A DNA stretch of 64,000 nt from Anaerolineae bacterium (GCA_022823945.1 JAJEBK010000018.1:26987-90986); one strand, 5' to 3'; counted from the stretch's first letter, positions 28,063 to 38,684 are shown. The notes: generated by a model not told the origin, from the sequence alone. A program made the numbers and translations.

Positions 28063-28881
28063 ATGCAATTCGCCATCAATTATTCGCCGCAAGCGCTGCA
28101 GCTGTGGCGCGAGGGCTTGATCACAGTCGACCTCTTCAAGTGCCCGGACTGGCCCGACCTGGTCGCCGAGGTCAGCCGCTACCATGCGCTGTATGTGCAT
28201 TGCAGCCTGATTGTCGGGCTGGGAAAGCTGGCAGATGTCGACATGGAGGCGCTGGCTCGCTGGCTGGATACGGGCGAAACGAAAGTCATCAACACACATC
28301 TTGTCGCGTTGCGCTCCACATTTGCGCCCGGCGAACGCGTAGATGCCGACGCCATCGTCTCGCACATCGTCCACGAGCTGGAGCCGCTCTGCAACCGCTT
28401 CGGCGCGGAACGCATCTTGGTCGAAAACCTGACTTGCCCATTGCGCGGCTGGGGCGCAGACCAACTGCCCGCATCAGTCGACCCCGCAGTGATTACGGCA
28501 GTCTGCGAACGCAGCGGCTGCGGCCTCTTGCTCGATCTGGCGCACGCCACGCTCGCTTGTGAAGGCACAGGGCGCGACGATATCCGCGGCTATCTCGATG
28601 CCATGCCCGTGCACAGGCTGCGCGAACTGCATGTAGTCGGCATCCAACCCGAACCCGATGAGCTGGGCATACGCCACGACCACTTCGCCCTGACCGAAAG
28701 CGACTGGGCAATCGCGGAATACGCGCTGGGGCAGATCCGCGCGGGCAAATGGCGGCATCCCGAGCGCATGGCGTTTGAATATGGGGGCATCGGCGAGAGG
28801 TTCGCTTTCCGCAGCGATCCAGCTGTTATGGCAGGGCAGGCTCCGCGTCTTTACGCCCTTGCCAAATCGGCATGTCCATGA
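28063..28881 (+). CDS. Sugar phosphate isomerase/epimerase-like TIM-barrel protein
   Basis: 'MQFAINYSPQALQLWREG...ERILVENL...LLLDLAHA...LRELHVVG'. Confidence 0.7.
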   Translation: MQFAINYSPQALQLWREGLITVDLFKCPDWPDLVAEVSRYHALYVHCSLIVGLGKLADVDMEALARWLDTGETKVINTHLVALRSTFAPGERVDADAIVSHIVHELEPLCNRFGAERILVENLTCPLRGWGADQLPASVDPAVITAVCERSGCGLLLDLAHATLACEGTGRDDIRGYLDAMPVHRLRELHVVGIQPEPDELGIRHDHFALTESDWAIAEYALGQIRAGKWRHPERMAFEYGGIGERFAFRSDPAVMAGQAPRLYALAKSACP

Positions 28882-28907
28882 ATTTCGCCATTGCCGGGCA
28901 GTTGCCT

Positions 28908-31787
28908 TTAGGACCGGCGCGACTCGACGAATTCAATTGCGGACAGCAGCATGTCCAGGCCCCTCGCGCGATTGCCGCTCAGATGCAGGCGGATGGCGCG
29001 GCGTCCGTGCCCTTGCAGCGCTTGCAGATCACCAGCTGCCTGGGCTGCGAAAAGGGTGCCGAAGCTGTAGTCAAAACCGGGAATGGACAGGTCGGGTGCG
29101 GCATCGGCGGTCAACTGCCAAAAGACGCCATTGTCGCCGCCGCCTTTGTGATATTGCCCGGTGCTGTGCAAGTAGCGCGGACCATAACCGATCGTAACGG
29201 CGCGTTTGGTCACATGGCGCAGTCGCCGCTGCACTTGTTCCAGCATGCGCGCTTCTTCGGCAGTTGGCGTGAAGTAAACGAGCAGCGCAAAGTAATCGCC
29301 AGCTTTGGTGCCGGCCATTTGCGCGCCGATCACCTGAACGACATCGCTGCCATTGAAGCCATGCTGCCGGCAGAGCTCGCGCAGGGGACCAAGCGTGTGT
29401 TCGTTCGCGTAAAGCTGTAACGATTCGCGCGTCATTACGGGCGCGGACTGTGGCAGGCTGCCCGACTGGCGGACTGTATCCAACAGCGCTTGGGTGGCAT
29501 CTTTTGCTTCGGTCACATTGGGCTCGTCGAAAGGATTTACGCTCAGCAAAGCGCCGGCGATGGCGGTGGCATATTCCCAGCGCAAAAATTCGCCAGCGAT
29601 CGCCAGCGTGTCTTCCAGGCGCAGGGTGACGCGCGGATGCCCGGCTTCGCGCAAGGTGCGCACAGCTGCGTCCATCTGAGCCACATCGGCGTCATCGTCC
29701 ACGCGCAAATAGACAAACAGGCGGTCGGTCACATAATCGTGCGGCAAGCCAATCGCCGCTCCCACCACTGGCAGCGCGCCTTTGCCTTCTTTGCCCAGGC
29801 TTTCCGCCAGCAGTTGCTCTGCCCAATCGCCGAAGCTGCGCAGCGACTCGCTGGTGTAGATGGTGATTTTGTCTCTGCCTTGCAGCGCCAGCGCGCCGAT
29901 GACCGCGCCCAACAGCAAGCCGGGATGATAATGCGCCGGGATGCCTTCGCCGATGGTGCCCAGCATGGTATCCGCCCGCTCCCACAAGCCCGCCAAATCC
30001 AGCCCAATCAAAGCTGCGGGCACCATGCCGAAGTAGCTCAACGCGCTGTAACGGCCGCCGATATCCGCGGGATTGAGAAATAATTCGCGCACACCAGTTT
30101 GTTTGGCGGCTTGCTCCAGACGCGAGCCAGGATCGGTGATGACGATGAACTGCTCGCCAGCGCCGCCCGTCTTCTCCCAGAAATAATGATCGAGCGCCAG
30201 AGTCTCGACAGTGCCGCCGGACTTGCTGGCGACCACGAAGAGCGTACTTTCCAGCTCAATGGCGTCTTCGACCTGGCTGATGCGCGCGGGGTCGGTGCTG
30301 TCCAGCACGATCAGTTGTGGGAAGCCAGCTTGCCGACCAAATGTGCGCGCCAGCACTTCGGGAGCAAGTGAACTGCCGCCCATACCCAGCAGTAGAACAT
30401 GCCGCCACTGTCCACCCCGCACACTTTCTTGCAGGGCGGACAAGCGCTCGCGGTCGATAGTCGTGGCGATATCCAGCCAGCCCAGCCGCTTGGCGATTTT
30501 GTCGATGGTTGGCGCGTGGTTCTTCCACAAGCTGCCATCTTTGTTCCACAAGCGCGCATTTGCCAATTGCTCGTCCAGGTGGTCTATGGCCTCGTCCACC
30601 GCGCCGTGATAGATGCCCAGCGCCAGCTTGGTGCGCTCAATGATGCCGCTGCGCAACAAGGTTCGTTTGGCAGCCACCTGCGAGATCAATTTTTCAAAGG
30701 CGTCAATGAAGGCATCCACGCCATCGTCTTGCAGGCGAGTCGTTACTTGTGCCAGGTCGACCCCCAGCTCTGCCAGGCGGTCCAGCGCTTCGTCGGGCGG
30801 CAAAAAGCCTGGCATGTCTTTTGACAGGGTGTCGGCGGCAGTGCCATGATCTTTGAAGGCGGCCAGTGTCGCTGGCGGCAGCGTGTTGACGGTGTGCGCG
30901 CCGATCAAATTATCGACATACAACGTGTCGGAATAAGCGGGATTCTTGGTGCCGGTGGAGGCCCAAAGCGGACGTTGCGCCTGGGCGCCAGCAGCTCGCA
31001 GTTGCTCAAAACGTTCGCCTTCAAAGATGCGCTGGAAAGAGCGATACGCCAGCTTGGCGTTGGCGATAGCGGTTTGCCCCAGCAGCCGGCTGTTGGCGCT
31101 GATGCGGGCTGTGTCTTGCCGCAGCTGTGCCGCGCGGATGTTGTTCTCGAGGATGTGGTCGACCATCACATCAATGCGGCTCAAAAAGAAACTGGCCACC
31201 GAAGCCACGTGTGTAACATCTTCGCCAGCAGCCAGTCGTCGCTCCAGCCCGCGAATGAAGGCTTCGGCAACTTGCTCATAATTGTTGATGGCAAAGATGA
31301 GCGTCACATTGACATTGATGCCGGCCCCGATCGCCGCTTCGATCGCCGGGATGCCCTGGGGCGTCGCCGGGATTTTTATCATCAGGTTGGGGCGGTCGAC
31401 CGTGCTGAAGAGGCGCTGGGCTTCGTCGATTGTGCCTTGCGTGTCGCGCGCCAACAGTGGCGAAACTTCCAGGCTTACATAACCATCGCCGCCGCCGCTG
31501 CGCTCATAGATCGGTCGGAAGAGGTCGGTCGCATTTTGGATGTCCTCGATCGCCAGCGCCTCGTAGATATCGGGCGCGTCCAGATCCAGCATAGTCATGA
31601 TAGCGCTGTCATAAGTGTCGGAATCGCCGATGGCTTTCTGAAAGATAGACGGGTTGGAAGTCACCCCCAGCACGCCTTCTGTTTCGATGCGGCTTTGCAG
31701 CCCGCCATTGCGCAGGTCATCGCGGTGAATGTAATCGAGCCAGGCGCTCTGTCCGAAATTCTGAATCTCCAGCAAGGGATTGCTCAT
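28908..31787 (-). CDS. Bifunctional transaldolase/glucose-6-phosphate isomerase
   Basis: 959 aa; N-terminal transaldolase ('GVTSNPSIFQKAI', 'MIKIPATPQGIPAIEAA'), C-terminal Pgi ('GMGGSSLAPEVLARTF', 'VVASKSGGTVETLAL'). Confidence 0.93.
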   Translation of the reverse strand: MSNPLLEIQNFGQSAWLDYIHRDDLRNGGLQSRIETEGVLGVTSNPSIFQKAIGDSDTYDSAIMTMLDLDAPDIYEALAIEDIQNATDLFRPIYERSGGGDGYVSLEVSPLLARDTQGTIDEAQRLFSTVDRPNLMIKIPATPQGIPAIEAAIGAGINVNVTLIFAINNYEQVAEAFIRGLERRLAAGEDVTHVASVASFFLSRIDVMVDHILENNIRAAQLRQDTARISANSRLLGQTAIANAKLAYRSFQRIFEGERFEQLRAAGAQAQRPLWASTGTKNPAYSDTLYVDNLIGAHTVNTLPPATLAAFKDHGTAADTLSKDMPGFLPPDEALDRLAELGVDLAQVTTRLQDDGVDAFIDAFEKLISQVAAKRTLLRSGIIERTKLALGIYHGAVDEAIDHLDEQLANARLWNKDGSLWKNHAPTIDKIAKRLGWLDIATTIDRERLSALQESVRGGQWRHVLLLGMGGSSLAPEVLARTFGRQAGFPQLIVLDSTDPARISQVEDAIELESTLFVVASKSGGTVETLALDHYFWEKTGGAGEQFIVITDPGSRLEQAAKQTGVRELFLNPADIGGRYSALSYFGMVPAALIGLDLAGLWERADTMLGTIGEGIPAHYHPGLLLGAVIGALALQGRDKITIYTSESLRSFGDWAEQLLAESLGKEGKGALPVVGAAIGLPHDYVTDRLFVYLRVDDDADVAQMDAAVRTLREAGHPRVTLRLEDTLAIAGEFLRWEYATAIAGALLSVNPFDEPNVTEAKDATQALLDTVRQSGSLPQSAPVMTRESLQLYANEHTLGPLRELCRQHGFNGSDVVQVIGAQMAGTKAGDYFALLVYFTPTAEEARMLEQVQRRLRHVTKRAVTIGYGPRYLHSTGQYHKGGGDNGVFWQLTADAAPDLSIPGFDYSFGTLFAAQAAGDLQALQGHGRRAIRLHLSGNRARGLDMLLSAIEFVESRRS

Positions 31788-31937
31788 TGGGTCGCCGCCT
31801 CCCGACGTTATGCAGCTTGCCTGTCTGGCGTCATTTTAACAGGCTTGGTGGCGCAGGGCAATCGCATCAAAATGTGTTGAACTGGGGGAACTCAATGCTG
31901 GCAAAGGCTGAATCTGGGCAGTGCGGGCTTGTTCTGG

Positions 31938-32333
31938 TTATTCAACGATGCTTTCGACCATGCCCTCGCGAGCGAGAATGATGCCCTCGAGGCGCGCCAG
32001 GCGCTGGGTATTGTCGTCCACTTTGTCTTCTATACGGCGCAGGTCCGCGCGAATCTTGGCGTTTTCTGATCGATACTCTGCGCGCGACTCGCTGATTTCA
32101 CGGCGCAATTCTGAAATATGGGCAAGCATTTCCTCACGCAAGGCGGCGTTGCCAGCAAGCATTTCCTCGCGCAGGGCGGCGTTGTCGGCTTTGAGTTCCT
32201 TACGCAGATCATCATACCGTTTCTCCAGAACATGTTGTATGCGCCACACCGCGCCCAAAATCGCCAGGATTGTAATGACGAGTTCTAAAGAAAGGTTCGT
32301 GTCGAAATTCACTTCAAACTCCAACCTGCCCAA
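31938..32333 (-). CDS. N-terminal TM plus coiled-coil repeat protein
   Basis: TM segment, then 'ALREEMLAGNAALREEMLAHISELRREISESRAEYRSENAKIRADLRRIEDKVDDNTQRLARLEG'. Confidence 0.6.
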   Translation of the reverse strand: MGRLEFEVNFDTNLSLELVITILAILGAVWRIQHVLEKRYDDLRKELKADNAALREEMLAGNAALREEMLAHISELRREISESRAEYRSENAKIRADLRRIEDKVDDNTQRLARLEGIILAREGMVESIVE

Positions 32334-32498
32334 TCTCTGCTGCTAGCTAAGTCTAGCGCAGTTTTTCAAGATTTCCAAGTTGACTTGACGCCGCGTCAAG
32401 CAAATTCTGCATCCGCGCCCAGCCTTTCACTCTGTGCCCTCGGTGTCCTCTGTGGTTAAATCTATCTATCCGATTGCCATTTTCTGCGAGCAGCAACC

Positions 32499-33929
32499 AT
32501 GACTGACACCACAAAAAGCGAAAAACCCGCCATCACCGAGCAGCCGCCCATCACGACCGCGCATAGAATCTCGCTGCCCGGAGGTGAGCTTGCCTATAGC
32601 GCCACAGCGGGTATGTTGCCGCTCAAAGACGAACAGGGCGAGATCGCCGCGCAGATCTTCTACACTGCCTATCAGTTGGATTCCGCCGACAGCGCCGCTC
32701 GCCCCTTGATCTTCGTCTTCAATGGGGGACCCGGCTCGGCGTCGATCTGGCTGCATATAGGCGCGCTGGGACCCAAACGCGTCGACATGGGCGCAAAAGG
32801 TTTTATGCCGCCGCCGCCCTACAAGCTCATCAACAACGCGCATACCTGGCTCGATCTGGGCGACCTGGTCTTCATCGACCCGGTTGGCACAGGTTATTCT
32901 CGCGCGGCAGACCCGGACGATAACAAGAAGTACTGGGGGCTGGAAGCTGATTTGGAAGCGGTGGGCGAGTTCATCCGCCTGTATCTGTCGCGCAACAAAC
33001 GTTGGACATCGCCGCTGTATCTGGCTGGCGAGAGCTATGGCACGACGCGCGCAGCGGGCTTGGCAGGCTATTTGATCGACCGCGGCATCGCTTTCAACGG
33101 CATCGCCCTGATCTCCACCGTGATGAACTTTCAGACCATCCGCTTCACCAAAGGCAACGACCTGCCTTATGCGCTCTATGTGCCCAGCTATTGCGCCTCT
33201 GCTCATTATCACGGCGCGCTTTCTGACGAGCTAAATGCGCGGGAATTGCGACCTTTGCTGCAAGAAGTGGCGGACTGGGCGGAAGGCGACTACACAATCG
33301 CGCTGGCAAAGGGCGATCGCTTGACCGACGAAGAGCGAGGGGCGGTGGCGGAGCGACTTGCGCAATACACCGGTTTGTCGACTCGTTTTGTACTGGGCGC
33401 AGATTTGCGCATCAACATCATGAGCTTTTGCAAAGAGCTGCTGCGCGATGACAAGCGGGCGATCGGGCGGCTGGATTCGCGTTTTGTGGGCATCATGGCT
33501 TCGGCCGAGGGGCAGAGCTTCGACTTCGACCCGTCCATGCACGCCATCGTCCCGCCCTACAATGCCGTCTTCAACCAATACATCCGCGAGCAACTGGGCT
33601 TCCATAGCGACTTGAATTACGAGATATTGAGCTTCCGCGTCAATGCGAACTGGCAGTACGCGGGTGGCGAATTCCCCGATACCAGCGAGGGACTGCGCGC
33701 GGCTTTCGCCAAGAATCCCTTCATGCGCGTGTTGGTGGCGCAAGGCTATTATGACCTGGCCACACCATTCCAGGCTGCCTATTATTCGCTGGCGCACATG
33801 GGCTTGGACAACACTCTGCGCGACAATGTCACAATCGCCGAATACGAAGCCGGGCACATGATGTACCTGCACGAAGCCTCGCTGGCAAAACTGAAGGCAG
33901 ATGCGGCGGAATTTATTCAGGCCTCATAG
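32499..33929 (+). CDS. Serine carboxypeptidase-like peptidase S10
   Basis: 'LIFVFNGGPGSASIWLHIGALGP', 'LYLAGESYGTTRAAGLAGYL', C-terminal 'EAGHMMY'. Confidence 0.9.
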   Translation: MTDTTKSEKPAITEQPPITTAHRISLPGGELAYSATAGMLPLKDEQGEIAAQIFYTAYQLDSADSAARPLIFVFNGGPGSASIWLHIGALGPKRVDMGAKGFMPPPPYKLINNAHTWLDLGDLVFIDPVGTGYSRAADPDDNKKYWGLEADLEAVGEFIRLYLSRNKRWTSPLYLAGESYGTTRAAGLAGYLIDRGIAFNGIALISTVMNFQTIRFTKGNDLPYALYVPSYCASAHYHGALSDELNARELRPLLQEVADWAEGDYTIALAKGDRLTDEERGAVAERLAQYTGLSTRFVLGADLRINIMSFCKELLRDDKRAIGRLDSRFVGIMASAEGQSFDFDPSMHAIVPPYNAVFNQYIREQLGFHSDLNYEILSFRVNANWQYAGGEFPDTSEGLRAAFAKNPFMRVLVAQGYYDLATPFQAAYYSLAHMGLDNTLRDNVTIAEYEAGHMMYLHEASLAKLKADAAEFIQAS

Positions 33930-34801
33930 TTGTGGCGCATGATATCCAGCCACAGCACCAAGCCTTGCCATTCTCCGTAACGGTCGTAGCGCTGGCGGAT
34001 TTCCTGGTCACTGGCTTTTGCACCGTTCTTGTGCCGGGTGGCATAGAAGGTTCGCGCCGCGCTGTCAATGGCCAGCCGGCCATAGTGCCCGGCCATGCGC
34101 GCATAGGTGGCGGCGGCATAATCGCCAAAGCCCTTTAGCGCCTTGACCGCCTTGTACAAAGCATCAGCATCCAGCCACTTCCATGACTCGGGCTGAATTT
34201 CGCCATGGGCGATTTTCTGCGCCAGTTCGTGCAGATAGGCATTGCGGTAGCCGGCGCGCACGGCATCTGCCAGTTCATCAAATGGCATTGCGGCGATGCG
34301 CTCGGCGGCCGGGAAGGCGTGCAATCCTTCGATAGTCGGGTGAGGCGCGCCCAGCCGGCACAAACGGCGGCACATCTGCACGGTCTGCGCCCAGTTGCAG
34401 TTGGTTGTCAGCAAGATCTTCGCCAGGTTTTCCCAAGCGCTGGGGCAGGTGAGGATGCGGCCATGCCCCTCGGCTTCCAGCCATTCATAGCCGTCATACG
34501 CGCGCATGGCGGCATAAAAAGGGCGCAAGTCGCGCTCGCTGCCCAGCATGCGCCGGGCGGCATCATTCATTTTCGGCTGGATATCGTGAATCGTCTGCGC
34601 ATCGGGCTGCCCCACCGCCATACCAAACTCATGCTTCATCAGCCACATGCGCGTCACCAGCCCATGGCGATTCTGATGAATATATTCCAGCAGCCCGTCT
34701 GCGGCGTGCCAGGTGAACGGTGCCAACTGCAGCCAGCCATGACTGTGGACTGTGGCGTAAAAATTGAAATCAGCCCGCGTCGGCGAGATGATGCGATACA
34801 T
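33917..34801 (-). CDS. HhH-GPD superfamily DNA glycosylase-like protein
   Basis: 'ENLAKILLTTNCNWAQTVQMCRRLCRLGAPHP', 'LKGFGDYAAATYARMAGHYGRLAIDS'. Confidence 0.65.
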   Translation of the reverse strand: MYRIISPTRADFNFYATVHSHGWLQLAPFTWHAADGLLEYIHQNRHGLVTRMWLMKHEFGMAVGQPDAQTIHDIQPKMNDAARRMLGSERDLRPFYAAMRAYDGYEWLEAEGHGRILTCPSAWENLAKILLTTNCNWAQTVQMCRRLCRLGAPHPTIEGLHAFPAAERIAAMPFDELADAVRAGYRNAYLHELAQKIAHGEIQPESWKWLDADALYKAVKALKGFGDYAAATYARMAGHYGRLAIDSAARTFYATRHKNGAKASDQEIRQRYDRYGEWQGLVLWLDIMRHNYEA

Positions 34802-34848
34802 AGGCGGCGGGTTGTGTGCCGATAAAATTTAGCCGATTACGATCGGTC

Positions 34849-35325
34849 TCATGCGGGCATCTTGTCCAGCACTTCCTGGATCTGCTGCAGGTGGTTGATG
34901 CCATGCCCGGAATAGAGGCGCGCCAGGTCTTCCAGGCTGTAATCGGGGCGGTCGGGGCTGGCTGCGCGGCCGACTTTCGCCCATTCGTCATCGCTCATGT
35001 TTTCCAGCAAGATCGCCCAGCGCGCTTGCAGCCCATCGAGGATTTTCAGCGAATGTTCGATATCGGCATTGCTGGCATCGGGCATTTCGGCGATGGCATT
35101 GACATCGTAGCTGGTGAACTGGAAGCTGGGGCTGGTGAGTATCAGCTTGAAGCGGCGGATGCAGACCATGTGCGTGTCGGCCAGATGGTGGATATTTTGG
35201 GCGATCGTCCATTCTGGCGCGTTGTAGGCGGTGGTCAGCTGCTCGTCGCTCAAGCCGGCGACTTTTTCGCGCAGCTGGGCGGGCAGCGCGCGGATGATGG
35301 CGATGCTTTCGGCGCGTGATTGCAT
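34849..35325 (-). CDS. DinB-like domain protein
   Basis: 'APEWTIAQNIHHLADTHMVCIRRFKLIL', 'LARLYSGHGINHLQQIQEVL'. Confidence 0.85.
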   Translation of the reverse strand: MQSRAESIAIIRALPAQLREKVAGLSDEQLTTAYNAPEWTIAQNIHHLADTHMVCIRRFKLILTSPSFQFTSYDVNAIAEMPDASNADIEHSLKILDGLQARWAILLENMSDDEWAKVGRAASPDRPDYSLEDLARLYSGHGINHLQQIQEVLDKMPA

Positions 35326-35486
35326 GATGTGGACTCCTTCTTGGTGTGTGAATGAGGCTGTATTGTAGCGACAGAATGCGCAATAGACATAGAGAAAAAC
35401 GCGCAGAACAAGCTCTTCGGCGCTAATTTGCGGGCGGACGATGCTGTGCTTGCGCTACAATGATGACTTGTAGAAGCACGGTGCGC

Positions 35487-36428
35487 ATGAAGGCGAGGAG
35501 AACGAAACTGGGCGAGCCAAGCAACGATGCCCCCGACATCATCGGCATCGGCGTCTGCACGGTCGATTATCTGGTGATCGTGCCGCGCCTGCCGCAGCGC
35601 AACGAAAATATGCGCGCGCGCACATTTGCGCGAGAATTGGGTGGCCTGGCTTCCATCGCCTTGATCGCCGCCGCTCGCTTGGGCGCTCGGGCCAAGCTCG
35701 TTACGCGCATCGGCGATGATGAGGCTGGCGCTTATATCCGCGGCGCGCTGCTGGCCGAAGGCATCGATATCTCGCAACTGTTGGTCGAGGCGGGCAGCGA
35801 ATCGCATGTATCGGTGATCGTCGTGGACGAGCCATCGGGCGACCGCAGCATCATGACTCGCCCCCCCACGAGCCAACCTGTGGGAGCGCAGGAATTGCGG
35901 CGCGCAGACATCGGCGATGCTCGCGTTCTTTTCGTCGACAAGTGCAACGAGGCGACGCTGCAAGTGGCGAAGTGGGCGCGGGAGGTGGGCTCGCATGTCG
36001 TGCTGGATCCATCCCAGCCCTACGCGGAGGTCAAGCCGCTGCTGGAACATGTCACTGTGCCCATCGTGCCCGAAGCATGGGCGCGCGCCTGGATGCCCGA
36101 CCGGCCAGTCAGCGCGGTTGCCGAGCGTCTTTGTCAGGAGGGCGCGGAGATCGCAATCGTCACACTGGGAGAACGCGGTGCCGTGGCGAGCTGGGGCGGG
36201 CAGACGCAAACTTTCCCCGCTTTTGCGGTGGATGTGGTCGACACGACTGGCGCGGGCGATGCCTATCACGGCGCATTCATGTACGCGCTGCTGCAGGGCT
36301 GGGATGTGCCGCGCATGGCAACTTTCGCTGCCGCTGTCGGCGCATTAAATTGTCGCGCGCTGGGCGGTCGCAGCGCCTTGCCAGGCTTGGATGAGGTAGA
36401 GCGATTCCTGGCGCAATCTGTCCGCTGA
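35487..36428 (+). CDS. PfkB family carbohydrate kinase
   Basis: 'IIGIGVCTVDYLVIVPRLP', 'VVDTTGAGDAYHGAFMYALLQG'. Confidence 0.9.
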   Translation: MKARRTKLGEPSNDAPDIIGIGVCTVDYLVIVPRLPQRNENMRARTFARELGGLASIALIAAARLGARAKLVTRIGDDEAGAYIRGALLAEGIDISQLLVEAGSESHVSVIVVDEPSGDRSIMTRPPTSQPVGAQELRRADIGDARVLFVDKCNEATLQVAKWAREVGSHVVLDPSQPYAEVKPLLEHVTVPIVPEAWARAWMPDRPVSAVAERLCQEGAEIAIVTLGERGAVASWGGQTQTFPAFAVDVVDTTGAGDAYHGAFMYALLQGWDVPRMATFAAAVGALNCRALGGRSALPGLDEVERFLAQSVR

Positions 36429-36469
36429 GAATCTGCCTGCATGCTCACTGCGAGTTCGTGGAAAATTGG

Positions 36470-36475
36470 TATACT
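36470..36475 (+). promoter_or_regulatory. Extended -10 of HU gene promoter
   Basis: TTGGTATACT upstream of ATG at 36510. Confidence 0.45.
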
Positions 36476-36509
36476 GGCTGCCGTACCTTAACTTGAAGGA
36501 GTGAGAGCA

Positions 36510-36782
36510 ATGAACAAAGCAGAATTGATTGATGCGATCGCCGCAAAGTCGGGCCTGGACAAGAAGCAGTCGGGCGCGGCTCTGGCAGCGATGATCGAGT
36601 CGGTCGAAGAAGCGTTGGTCGGTGGCGAGCGCGTGCAGTTGGTCGGCTTTGGCACCTGGTCGGTGAACAGACGCGAAGCGCGCATGGGCCGCAATCCCAG
36701 CAACAACGAGAGCATTGAGATCGCCGCCAAGAATGTCGTCAGGTTCAAGCCGGGCGCCAGCTTGGCCAAGTCGGTGAATTAA
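36510..36782 (+). CDS. HU family DNA-binding protein
   Basis: 'MNKAELIDAIAAKSGLDKKQSGAAL...VQLVGFGTWSVNRREARMGRNPS'. Confidence 0.93.
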   Translation: MNKAELIDAIAAKSGLDKKQSGAALAAMIESVEEALVGGERVQLVGFGTWSVNRREARMGRNPSNNESIEIAAKNVVRFKPGASLAKSVN

Positions 36783-36848
36783 TTCTGTTCCAGCGATTAT
36801 AGGATTGCATCGCAATGTGATCTCGCTGGCTAACGAATCTGCTACATC

Positions 36849-36885
36849 AGCCTGCTGATCATGTATCGGCAGGCTCTGTTTTTTT
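36849..36885 (+). terminator. Rho-independent terminator
   Basis: AGCCTGC ... GCAGGCT stem followed by T7 run, downstream of HU gene. Confidence 0.75.
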
Positions 36886-36969
36886 GAATGTGCCACAAAA
36901 TCAATCAGGATACCGCGCTAGCGACGCGGCGAATCGTCGCCAATCATCATTGAGCTGAGGGGAATTGCC

Positions 36970-37344
36970 ATGAACAAATCTGAGATGGTAGATGCCATAT
37001 CGGCGAAGACCGGTCTAACAAAGAAAGATGCAAAACTGGCTTTGGATGCCTTTGTCGAATCGGTAATGGACTGTGTCGCAAGCGGCGAAGAGGTAGGGTT
37101 TACGGGTTTCGGCAAGTGGCAGGTCGCTAATAGAGACTCGAGAATGGGAATAAATCCTGCAACAGGCGCAAGAATCCAAATCTCGGAGCGTAAAGTGGTG
37201 AAATTCAAGGTCGGCGCAACATTGAAGGCGGCAGCCAACCAGGAAAAGCCGAAGCGCAAAGCGAAACCAGCAGGAAAGGCGAAGAACGAAGCCAAACCGA
37301 AGCGCAAACGCAAACCTGCCCGTCTGCGCGATCTACTCGGCTGA
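36970..37344 (+). CDS. HU family DNA-binding protein with basic C-terminal tail
   Basis: HU core plus 'KPKRKAKPAGKAKNEAKPKRKRKPARLRDLLG'. Confidence 0.9.
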   Translation: MNKSEMVDAISAKTGLTKKDAKLALDAFVESVMDCVASGEEVGFTGFGKWQVANRDSRMGINPATGARIQISERKVVKFKVGATLKAAANQEKPKRKAKPAGKAKNEAKPKRKRKPARLRDLLG

Positions 37345-37502
37345 CAGCCTTTCCAGCGAGCAACTGCCTCAGCACGGAGTCTTTTGCAATCACAAGGCAG
37401 CGCGCCGACCTGCCAGGTCTTGAACCACAGTTGGCGCGGACGAACAGCATTCTTGCTTTATGTAATAGACTGGGTCTGCCCTTCTGTGGCAAAAACCTCC
37501 TC

Positions 37503-38495
37503 TCACACCGCTTTTGGCACATTTTTCAGCGCATCATCAATGAGATCATCGGCGCTGATGCCATCGGCCTGGGCATCGAAGTTCAGCAGGATGCGGTGGC
37601 GCAGAGCGGCATGGGCGATGGCCGCGATATCGTCAAAGGCGACATTGCTGCGTCCATCCAGCAGCGCGTTGATCTTTGCGCCGATGATGAGCGCCTGCGC
37701 CCCGCGTGGACTCGCCCCATAACGGGCATAGCGCTTGATGAGTGAGTCGTCAGCGGCTTGCTCGGGATGCGTTGCCACCACCAGGCGAGCCACATAGGCG
37801 CTGACATGGCTGGCGATCGGCGTGCTCAATGCCAGCTTGCCCATGCCCAGCACCTGCGCTCCATCGGCGACCTTGCCGGCTTGCGGCGGCTGCACACCGG
37901 TCGTGCGCTCCAGGATGTTGACGAGATCCTGCACATCGGGGAATGGCACATTCACCTTGAACAGGAAGCGATCCAACTGCGCTTCGGGCAGGGGATAGGT
38001 GCCTTCCATCTCCAGCGGATTTTGGGTGGCCAGCACAAAGAAGGGTGCGTCGAGCTCATAGCGGCGTCCAGCGACGGTGACTGTCTTTTCTTGCATGGCT
38101 TCCAGCATGGCAGATTGTGTCTTGGGCGTGGCGCGGTTGATTTCGTCAGCCAGCACGAGATTGGCGAAGATCGGGCCAGACTGAAACCGAAACTGGCGGC
38201 GGCCATCTTCGGTCTCTTCCAGGATGTCTGTGCCGACAATATCGGCGGGCATCAGGTCGGGCGTAAACTGGATGCGCGAAAATTGCAGATCAAGCACAGC
38301 GCCCAGGGTGCGGATGAGCATGGTCTTGCCCAAGCCTGGTACGCCTTCCAGCAGGGCATGTCCGCCGGCCAGCACGCAAATCAACGTGCTGCGCAAGACA
38401 TCGCGCTGCCCGACAATGACCTTGCCGACTTCCGCCTCAATGCTGCGCGCCAGCTCGCCAAACTGCTCCAGTCCGATTTCTGCCGCATCGCTCAT
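37503..38495 (-). CDS. MoxR-family AAA+ ATPase
   Basis: 'VLAGGHALLEGVPGLGKTMLIRTL', 'LVLADEINRATPKTQSAMLEAMQEKTVTV'. Confidence 0.93.
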   Translation of the reverse strand: MSDAAEIGLEQFGELARSIEAEVGKVIVGQRDVLRSTLICVLAGGHALLEGVPGLGKTMLIRTLGAVLDLQFSRIQFTPDLMPADIVGTDILEETEDGRRQFRFQSGPIFANLVLADEINRATPKTQSAMLEAMQEKTVTVAGRRYELDAPFFVLATQNPLEMEGTYPLPEAQLDRFLFKVNVPFPDVQDLVNILERTTGVQPPQAGKVADGAQVLGMGKLALSTPIASHVSAYVARLVVATHPEQAADDSLIKRYARYGASPRGAQALIIGAKINALLDGRSNVAFDDIAAIAHAALRHRILLNFDAQADGISADDLIDDALKNVPKAV

Positions 38496-38684
38496 GGCGC
38501 TCGCCTTGTTGGTCGTTTGAGAATGCCGTCGATTATAGACTTGCTTGGGGCATTGCTGTAGGGGTGAATAAAACCTCTCCGCCAACTCTGTGAAACCAAG
38601 CAAGTTATGCACATTTTTGCCACCGAGTACATCGAGTATTTTAAGTACACAAGTAAGCGCGAGTAAGTCGTGAAACTACAAATT

